Positions 55,359-64,000 of a stretch of 64,000 nt of DNA are shown in pieces. How positions within the stretch are numbered: the stretch's first letter is position 1; every line of letters starts with the position of its first letter. Position numbers and translations under genes: made by a program. The DNA is from Arabidopsis thaliana (Eukaryota > Streptophyta > Magnoliopsida > Brassicales > Brassicaceae): the NCBI RefSeq assembly GCF_000001735.4, contig NC_003074.8, positions 17,243,261 to 17,307,260 on the forward strand. Direction: 5' to 3'. The notes beneath the pieces are model-generated. The model was not told where the DNA came from. It made no database searches and saw only the letters and a program-made list of their open reading frames with translations.

Positions 55359-55798
55359 TAGGTCTGGGGTTTCCTGTACCCGTTCGGGTTTGGATCAGGT
55401 ATTTCGAATTTTTAGGTTTTCGGATTTAGAAATATACAATTCGTTCGGGTATTGTAAGATTTCGGATTTGGATTCGGAATACCCGAATTTCCAAAAATCA
55501 AATTTTTTTATAACCAAATCTATCCAAACTACTCGAAAATACACAAAATATCTAAATATTTTGAAAATGTTTTACTCAAATTTACTCAAAAGTAGATTAA
55601 ATACGTAAAAATAATTTAAATATCCAAAAAATTGCATATTTTGACAATTATATTATTACAAATGTAAATATTAATAATATATTATTATTATATAGTTAAA
55701 TTATGGATATGTTTGGATACCCGGTCGAACCTGTTCGGGTATTTTGAGATTTCGGATTCGGATTGGGTGCTCGGATTCGGATATTATGCCCAGCCCTA
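55359..55798. mobile_element. hAT-like MITE, related to the one at 26860
   Basis: A 440-bp fold-back-type element with ends TAGGTCTGGGG and GCCCAGCCCTA, close to the ends of the 26860-27522 element (TAGGGTTGGGC / GCCCAGACCTA). The interior is full of TTCGGATTCGGAT and CCCGAA words in both orientations. Directly flanking 8-mers do not match; AGCGTCAT just before the left end resembles AGTGTCAT a few bases past the right end. Family assignment is by the shared ends. Confidence 0.65.
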
Positions 55799-55890
55799 AT
55801 CGTTAGTGTCATTAAGACTTCCATAATGCATAATGCATTTAGTTCACAAAGAGAGAAAAAGAAAGTTCTGTAATCCCAAGTAAAAGCAAA

Positions 55891-58017
55891 CTAGATTTTA
55901 ACCCGCGGTATACCGCGGGATGATTTATTTTTTAAAAGTAATATATATTAAAACTTGCAAATTTTATTTTTATAAAATATTTCTATTTTTACAGTTTATA
56001 ATTATTATTAAGTATTTATATATATTAATTGTTATTAAAAATAATAAATTAAAGATTTAACCCGTATTGAAACGGTGGATTAATTATATTTTACTTTTTA
56101 TTAATGTTGATTCAAAAACCCGTCCTTCCAAATCCGTCTTGCCAAAAAGCCATTTATTTTATTAATATTAATTTTATTTATGATATGACTTTGAATTATA
56201 ATCTAAACATTTTAGCTAATAACATAGGAGTGCACCATATTTATTTAATAGGGGAATGTACCATATGACCCGAATGCACTTTTACCCAAATCCACCAAAA
56301 AAGTCTTGCAAAACTACTTTAGACCCGAATGTACCATATTTTTTTTGTGCGAATTTTTATGTGATTAAGATTTAATTGATTTTGTATATAAAATATTAAA
56401 TTGTTTTACGAACTTATTTGTTTATAATTTGGTAACAGATAGATATTTGAATATTCAGTATATTTTGCTTCAGTTTAGGAAATCTTTGATGACCCGTCTT
56501 TAAATCCAATAAGCCCTATAATTAAAAGATGAATATTGTCGTTAAATGATTTTGGTAATCTTAATGATGTCATTAAAAGATTTTGTTTTTGATTAAATTT
56601 TTCTAATGGCATTATCATGTAATTAATTACAAAAATTAAGGTTACATTTAAAATGTACTTCCCAAATAATATAGTAGGACGATATGCACTTTTATACAAA
56701 TCCACCAAAAAAGTCTTGCAAATATATTATAGAGATAAGAAACGATAGTCGGTTTTGATAGGTATAAGATTAGCAAATATATTAGTTCGCTTAAATTAGT
56801 TAAAGAATACAAATTGAAAAGGTATATTACACTTTATTCGAATATAGTATCAAAAGTTATATAGAGATTTGATAATTTTTTAATTGTTGAATACTTTTTT
56901 TTTGTGCTAATTTTATGTGATTAAGATTTAGTTGATTTCGTATATAAAATATTAAATTGTTTTACGAACTTATTTGTTTATAATTAGGTAACAGATAGAT
57001 ATTTGAATATTCAGTATATTTTGCTTCAGTTTAGGAAATCTTTGATGACTTGTCTTTAGATCCAATAAGCCCTGTAATCTAAATATTAACCTGCAGTATA
57101 CCGCAGGTAGGCTTATATTTTAGTTAAACTAAAAACTTTTATTGTAAAGATGATTTAAAAATATATGATATTATTTTATTTGATTTTAAATGTATAGTAA
57201 ACTGTGAGTTGTATATGTTTTGTTGATATTATCTATATTATTTAGTGTTTAAGATTATACACTTGTAGTTTGATTATTAATTTAAGAGTTTCACCTGTAG
57301 TATACCATCTTGTATTAATATCGATCTAAACCCGTCAATTCTAGGATTTTCCAGCTTGTATTAAAAATTAAATCACATCTACTATGTTATTAATTATTGT
57401 AGTATATAAGATTATAAATTTTCAATATAATATGTATGAAATTGAATATAAATATTTCAAATTATGACATGTTACTCAGTAGAAAGTTTTCTTAAATCTA
57501 TTTTTCACCCGTTATAATATTTTTTCATGTATTGAACAGTTTATATTCGTTTTTAAAAATTCAAATTATGGCATATGCGAAAAAACTCTAATTATTTTTC
57601 TATAATGATGATATTATTTTTCGGCAAAAATGGAATCATATAAAGATGAGAAGTGAACTATAATAATTAATAAAAAATTAATATGATAATTTAGATATCA
57701 AATCTAATTTGTTGATTTTAATTGGTTACTTTTTTGGGAATTAATAATGTATTTCGTTTATCTAATTAAATTAAATTAATAAAAATTTAGATATCAAATC
57801 TTATATGTTGATTTTGATTGGTTATTATTTTTGGAAATTAATAATGTATTTCGTTTTTAATTAAATTTAATTAATTAAATTAGTATTTGACTTTTTAATC
57901 CTCAAAGAGATAAATTAATTTACTCTTTAAATTTTTATTTCTAATGGCATACCTATGCAATTACTTACAAAAATTAAGGTTACATTTAAAATGTACTTCC
58001 CAAATAATATAGTAGGA
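55891..58017 (-). mobile_element. Composite non-autonomous Helitron, second copy
   Basis: Same termini as the 32484-34553 element: minus-strand A|TCCTACTATATTATTTGGG start at 58017 and palindrome CCCGCGGTATACCGCGGG plus CTAG|T end at 55891; 2127 bp, no coding frame. Two internal ends are visible. At 56679 a second 5' end (TCCTACTATATTATTTGGG on minus) makes 55891-56679 a complete-looking 789-bp element. At about 57079 a second 3' end (palindrome CCTGCAGTATACCGCAGG) makes 57079-58017 a 939-bp one. A ~250-base stretch (TTTGCTTCAGTTTAGGAAAT...) occurs twice, at about 56340-56520 and 56880-57070. High identity to the first copy suggests that both moved in the not distant past. Confidence 0.85.
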
Positions 58018-58364
58018 TATTCAAATGTGTAACACAAATTCACCTAATCAAACTGTGTAATAAGAAAATGAAAATCACAATACACAAAAAGAAAGTTTGA
58101 ATGAGCTGAGTGAATTTGATCGGGACAAAGAGAAATCACTAACCCAAATTCATTCATTCATATAGCATTTTACATAACGTTTTCTTTGAACAAAATCAAA
58201 ATATTGCATACATCAAAAACATATACATACGAAAAGGTTTATCATTTATTTTATTTTGGTTATATTCTTATGAGATCTATATGATATATATCGACTTTGG
58301 AGCTGCGTGGATGTGGAGATGCCTTTATAAAGGCAGGTAGCGTCTATGCGAACGGTATAAGGAC
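58018..58364. other. PHS2 3' flank
   Basis: Between the Helitron and the PHS2 stop codon. Mostly the PHS2 3' UTR; no other feature seen. Confidence 0.5.
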
Positions 58365-61300
58365 TTAGGGAACAGGACAAGCCTCAATGTTCCAAATCTC
58401 TTTGGCATACTGAGCTATTGTACGGTCACTGCTGAACTTTCCTGACCCGGCTGTGCTCAATATCGACATTTTCAGCCACCCCTTCCGGTCCCTGTCACAA
58501 CATATTATGACTCACATTAAAGAACTTGAGTATTCATTTCAGTTCAGTTTTTGTATAAACTAAAAAAGAAACTTATGAATGGATAAGTTGGGTTTAAGAG
58601 ATGGACTTACTTATAAGCTTCGTCAACTTTGGCCTGAGCGTCCATGTAGCTGGGGAAGTCATACCCAACCAGGAAGTAATCACCACGTCCAAAACCTGTG
58701 TTACCCTCAAGAGAATCAAGGAGTGGACCATAATCGTAGCTCCCAAACACTCCACTTTTGACAAACTGCTTTGCCTCTTCGAACCGAGGATCGGGTTTGA
58801 ACTAATCAGTTTTTACAGGCACAAAAACGTTTCATGTCAGATAAAGTCCAGAAGCATAGGTGATTCATTATAAGGCCTTTCATGGTATGGTGGCTCGCAT
58901 TTGTTCCACAGAGACAAAAATTTATGTAAGGGAGAAAAGGAGAGAGTGACATACCAGTCCGTCTTCTCGTTCTTTACGCAGTCGAGGGACCTGATCGGCC
59001 GTTGCACCAAAAAGAAAGAAATTTTCTTCGCCAACCTCCTCTCTTATCTCAACATTAGCCCCATCAAGGGTTCCTATAATAAGACAACCGTTGAGAGCGA
59101 ATTTCATATTGCTGGTACCACTTGCCTCCATGCCTGCTGTGCTGATGTGTTGAGATAGCTCACTTCCGGGTATTAGCATCTCCGCTACAGTGACATTGTA
59201 GTTTGGAACAAATACCACCTGGAGAAGCAAATGCGTTAGAACCAGTTAAAACTTCTTCAAGCTATGTTCGGAAAATAAAAGGAGAACAGTGATTTATTGC
59301 ATTTGCATCAGGCTTGGCTCAATAAGAAAGCTTCGCTCTCGGAAAGGAGGCTTGAGTAGCATAAGACTTCACGAAAAGAAACCTAGTTCATCTTGAGAGA
59401 TGCATACATGTGTAATATTGACAGTTTCTGATCAAAAACAATCTCAGGTGAGCAAGCATCACGCTTAGCCACCTCTAAGTTACCTTTAGGTATTCGTTGA
59501 CCTCTGGATCGCTGTTAACAACATCACCAACATCATTCACCAGCTTCACTATCCGTTTTGCATTTGTATAGGTGGCAAATGCTTTACCCCCAATCATGAC
59601 AGTACGAGGAACTGTTTTCTTCCTCTCCTCAGGCTTCATCTCCTGTAACATTCAGATGCACAAGAGAATGTCACACAAGAAATACATGCATTGCCGCCTA
59701 ATATTAGAATTGTGGTGGTTTAAGGCCCTTTTCCTTGGTTAAGGTATAAAAACTCAAGATAAAATTTAGCCGGAGGAAAGGAATACGCTGAAGTATCTAA
59801 ACTTTTTTACAGGTCTACCATAACATTTAACGCAAGGGGAAACATAGAAAAACTACTAGGAATCCACATGGATGGGTTAGCCAAGTATACCTTTAGTTTC
59901 TTGAATCTGTATACTACTCCAAGAATGTTCATCAGCTGCCTCTTGTATTCGTGGATACGCTTAACTTGTATGTCAAATAAGCTTGTTGGATCGATACTCA
60001 CACCAGTCACACGCTCTATATATTGAGCCAAACGTTTCTTATTGGCTGTCTTTGCAGAAGCCCATTCAGATTGGAGTTCTTCATTGTCCGCAAACTAGAA
60101 GAAGAAAAGATAACATCAGAATAACAAGATAAAAACCCATTGCAGATCTGGTTATCAGATAAATAAAAAATCAGACCTGGCGAAGACCGGTAAGTAGGTC
60201 AAGATCGGTAATCCATTTGTCAGTCTTTAACCACTTTGTGATTATATCACTGAGCTCAGGGCTGCAGAAACGTAACCACCTTCGAGGTGTGATGCCATTA
60301 GTCTTGTTTTGAAACTTGTTTGGCCATATAGAGACATAGTCTGCGAATAACTCAGCCTTCAAGATATCACTGTGTAACTGAGCAACGCCATTCACCTGCA
60401 AAAAGGCCCTCATAATGAGTACTTGAAACCAAGACTACATGGGAAGAAACAATATAACATAACTTTGACAGTGGGACCACTTACCGTATGCGAGGATACA
60501 ACACATAAGTTAGCCATTCTCACCACAGGCTTTTGTGGATTGTTATCTAAGATGCTCAAACTTGAAATCTTATCCTCCAGATCAACTCTTGTATCGCGAA
60601 TGGTTTGAACAAACTGCAGAATGGTATATATTTTATTATTGCACCATATGATAAAAACAAATCCTTAGAATGATCAGCAAAATACCCTCTTGTCAATCTC
60701 TTCTATTATTTCCATATGACGAGGAAGAAGCTTCCACATCAAAGATTGTGACCATTTCTCCAACGCTTCAGGAAGGACAGTGTGATTGGTGTAAGCAACG
60801 GTCCTGTAAACCATATAAATAAGTCCCAACAGAAAAGTGTGAAAACTTTGTTGGGAAATATTGAAAGGTTCATGCATAAATATTTTACTTTGATGTCACA
60901 TCCCAAGCCTCATCCCATCCAAGTCCATTGTCATCCATTAGCAATCGCATGAGCTCAGGTATTGCAAGAGTTGGGTGTGTGTCATTCATTTGAACAGCAA
61001 CTTTACTTGGAAACTCTGACCATTTCCGGCTGCCTTCAGTGGTGCTCCTCTCGTGAAATCTTGATATAATATCCTGCAATGGATTTCCATATTGTGAAGA
61101 GGAAATATAAAAAATTATGACTCAATCGAAGGTAAATTTACTTGTAGTAGTTTTTTTGGATTCTCTTTCTAATTAACATGCCAATTTGAAATTTTTCTTA
61201 TTTTTATTTTCCAGCTATTTAAATTTACAGTCCATGACATCCATCAGAGAGTCCTAAGTTAATCAATACATTATGGCTTAAGAAAAATGAAGAACATGAA

Positions 61301-62851
61301 AGGAACCTAAAACCAATTTGACAAACCTGAAGCGAAGCACTGCAGAGAAAGAACTGCTGTTTTAACCGTAATAACTTCCCATTCTCGGTAGCATCTCCTG
61401 GATATAAAACAGTGCAAATCTGCACATATATATAGCTACATTGTTAGAGAGAAACAAAAAGCCACAAAGCAAAAGAAGATGGAGCAGTAGGTAAAGATGA
61501 CGTGTCATAACCTGTTGAGCTCGAGAATGAAGCTGTGCAGCCAATTCATATTCTCCTTCGTTGAACTGAAAAAGATCAAGATCCTCAGCTCTAGCTTTTG
61601 CTTCCCAGAGACGGAGACTGATTGTGTTCTTTGTGCCATATCCCGGGATTGGCACGTCATAAGCAAGAGCTTGTACAACATCACCATCTACCCATTTCCT
61701 TCTGCAAAATAGTCAATTGATCCACTACAATGCTTAATAGCAAGGTCGATGAAAAGTCAGAGAACAACGTAGCAAAACTCACTAGTGTATATATGCACAG
61801 AAATTTCAAGTACAGACGTATGTTAAGTCATGTAAGTTCCAACAATAATACTTACGATCCATCCGGATTTACTTGCACCTTGCCGAAAAATCTGACAGGG
61901 AATACCACGTCGTGCCTCACAATTTCCCATGGGCTGAATTTCTGCAAATTCCCATTAATAGAGGATGAGTTACAGTTCTCAGAAAACCATAAGTTGAAAT
62001 CACCACACTGACAATCATCACCTCAAGCCAGTCCTCTGGAATCTCTTCTTGACCTTTCTTTGTGATTATTTGCTTAAACAACCCATGTCTGTACCTCAAA
62101 CCATAACCCCAAGCAGGCAGATTTAGGGTGGCCATCGAATCCAAGAAACACGAGGCAAGTCTCCCTAACCCACCATTTCCTAGAGCTGCATCTTTCTCCT
62201 ACAAGCAAACATGGAGAGATCAAAAAATAATTTATTTAGGTCCCAAGTCTTCAAAGAGAAAAATGGTAACTTAAAATGTACCTGCTCAGCTATCTCCTCA
62301 AGCTCATAACCCAGCGTACGCAGTGCATCAGCATATGGACCTTGAAGGTTCAAATTCCCAATGGCATTGGTCAAAGCACGACCTTGGAGATACTCCATTG
62401 ACAAGTAATAAGTTTGTTTTGGATCAACTTTGTTAAAATGAACATAAGTCTCATTCCACAGCTGCAACACAACCCAAATTTTATATCACTCTCACATAAA
62501 CACAAAGAACACATTCACACACACATATAGATTAGCTCCTACAACTGCAAATTGAGATGGATATAACCACGGAAAACCATAAATTTCTATACCAGCATAT
62601 CTTCATCAAACGGAACTTATGAAACAGTCCAGAAATTACTTGGTTACCTGAATGAGACGATCGCGAAGACTCTCTGCGGTAGCGTAGAGAGCTTGCTCAG
62701 GCCCGAACTTCAATGGAGAGAAATGTGGACTGTACTTGGCGTGGTAGACGATATTCCCAGCGATCTCCGTAGCATCATCGGCCTCCGGATTCGCCTTAGC
62801 CGAGATTTTCTCCGGTAAACTAGTCGCAGCTTTTCCATTGGCGTTTGCCAT
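58365..62851 (-). CDS. PHS2: Cytosolic alpha-glucan phosphorylase
   Basis: PLP-dependent enzyme that releases glucose-1-phosphate from cytosolic heteroglycan, downstream of maltose in starch breakdown. Fifteen exons: 62648-62851, 62282-62461, 62022-62198, 61856-61941, 61512-61701, 61327-61419, 60889-61073, 60686-60803, 60485-60613, 60177-60395, 59891-60094, 59484-59642, 58955-59218, 58611-58801 and 58365-58491. They join in frame to 841 aa, the known length. Visible: [17 protein letters not shown] (active-site glycine loop), [45 protein letters not shown], and the PLP site [14 protein letters not shown] with Lys687. There is no transit peptide and no ~80-residue insert of the plastid form PHS1, which supports the cytosolic isozyme. 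I read it as AT3G46970. Confidence 0.97.
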
Positions 62852-64000
62852 CGCTTATCTCCCTAAAACAACCACAGTATTCAAAAATTGCTTAAACACG
62901 AATAAAATCAAAATCATAGTGAAACTCGAATACAATTTCACCAAGGTAGTGCCGAAGATTATGGAGCAATTACCAAATTTCGAAGCCGGAATCTGGAAAG
63001 AGATGAGCCAACACTTCAGAGCTTAATAAGGGAGAAGATACTACGGAGAATCAGTATATACTAAAAAAGAAGCGTAAGATATTTTTCAGAAGGTGAATGA
63101 CAGAAACGTAATTTTCATTGTTTTATATTTGATTTTCTGTTTTTGTTTTGGCGATTTGATTTAGTGATTGAAAATGTGAGGATCACAAGAAAAGAGAGAG
63201 TGAAGTGAAGTTTTTGTGTGTCAGAGGAAGCTCCGAAGAACATTTTTGTATTTTTTGTTGAAAATATCTAACAAGCAGCCCCCACATCTATTTGTTTTTT
63301 AGTTAGCAACACCCTTAATATTATTTTCAATGTAAAAAGAACACCATTGTTTTCGTATTTTGGGACCATTGATCATTTTCTAAGAATTTAATTAGAAATA
63401 AATATTGGTAACCGCAATGTGGACATTCATCAAAAGAAAATAAGTAATTTGTAAGGAATTTAATTGAACTTTTGGCAACGAAAGGAATTAAAAAGGTAAC
63501 CAATTTGAGTAAAAAGCCAAACGTAGTGGCTCGCTTACGTATCAATACGGTAATGAGAGGACTAGAGTGGGAAATTATTACCAGGACTGAGGTGCACGAA
63601 CACGTGTGTATGCAAATCACGAGGTAGAGAAGTGCGAGAACCTCAAGGTCCCAAATCACGGATCTGCACCTGTAACTTCACTTTTCTCTGCTTCTGTGCC
63701 CGCCCTTAATCTGTTTTTCAGTCTAAAACTATTACAATATTTGATGAAAGTCTTCGTGTCTCTATACCATTGAACCGTATAACAAACAAATACTACGTCA
63801 ACATTGTTTTCATTATCTTCTCTAAGGCGATTCACGACATTGAACATAGATAACTTGCTACATTTTTTCATTTATTTATCAAGGAGAGAACCATCGAGAC
63901 GAAGAAATTCTAGTTTCTGTACAAAGCCGAGGTCTTGTTCCTGGTATTTACTTGGAGAGCAAAAGCTGATTCTATATAGAGTTGCAACTTCTTTACTAGC
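62852..64000. other. PHS2 leader, promoter and distal spacer
   Basis: A 5' UTR intron is likely: on the minus strand a donor TTTG|GTAATTGC at about 62975 and an acceptor TTTTAG at about 62864, close to the ATG. A G-box core CACGTG lies at 63601-63606 (part of GAACACGTGTG), about 750 bases upstream of the start. The open frames at 63327-63659 and 63656-63871 have no recognisable domain. No gene is supported up to the window end. Confidence 0.5.

Noticed and set aside
63327-63871. Two minus-strand frames near the window end
   Set aside because: No recognisable domain and no splice context; treated as PHS2 upstream DNA.

Overview
The window is plant nuclear DNA. Gene content, order and protein sequences match Arabidopsis thaliana (or a very close relative), chromosome 3, about loci AT3G46820 to AT3G46970. 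The locus numbers come from memory of the gene order, not from a search. Supporting signs are short GT-AG introns, AT-rich intergenic DNA, a nuclear tRNA-Ser and Arabidopsis-type Helitrons and hAT MITEs.

Layout: 1-732 (-) 5' end of a PP1 phosphatase (TOPP5); 1932-2240 (+) broken B3-domain gene; 3439-5102 (-) Rab GTPase RABA2C; 6205-6800 (-) decayed LINE RNase H; 7751-10853 and 13078-16182 (+) two tandem 10-exon subtilases, followed by a small potato-inhibitor-I gene (16974-17339), a hAT MITE, and relics of further subtilase copies (18185-19545); 19751-20762 (+) small PPR protein; 21320-21401 (+) tRNA-Ser(AGA); 22033-22939 (+) small Ser-rich protein; 23156-23770 (-) four-pass membrane protein; 25627-26103 (+) copper transporter COPT2 with a GTAC cluster upstream. 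The stretch 26.1-35.3 kb is repeat-rich. It holds two hAT MITEs with 8-bp target duplications, a decayed cullin plus kinase-tail copy (30.6-32.1 kb) and a composite Helitron (32.5-34.6 kb).

From 35.4 kb: a truncated, frameshifted CUL4-like gene (+), a PB1/Raf-like kinase (-), a second Raf-like kinase (+), dUTPase DUT1 (-), an mTERF protein (+), the exosome cofactor helicase SKI2 (-), a 3-kb repeat region with a second composite Helitron, and the cytosolic glucan phosphorylase PHS2 (-).

No new multi-gene system is visible; most genes are ordinary housekeeping or signalling genes. The points most worth a second look are: a perfect 56-bp tandem duplication of a splice donor in the second kinase; a 45-bp duplication of a splice acceptor plus a frameshift in the cullin-like gene; an inhibitor-I gene with an apparent Glu P1 beside tandem subtilases; Helitrons carrying internal second termini; a B3 gene broken by one stop codon; and a dUTPase with an in-frame targeting-peptide-like extension.
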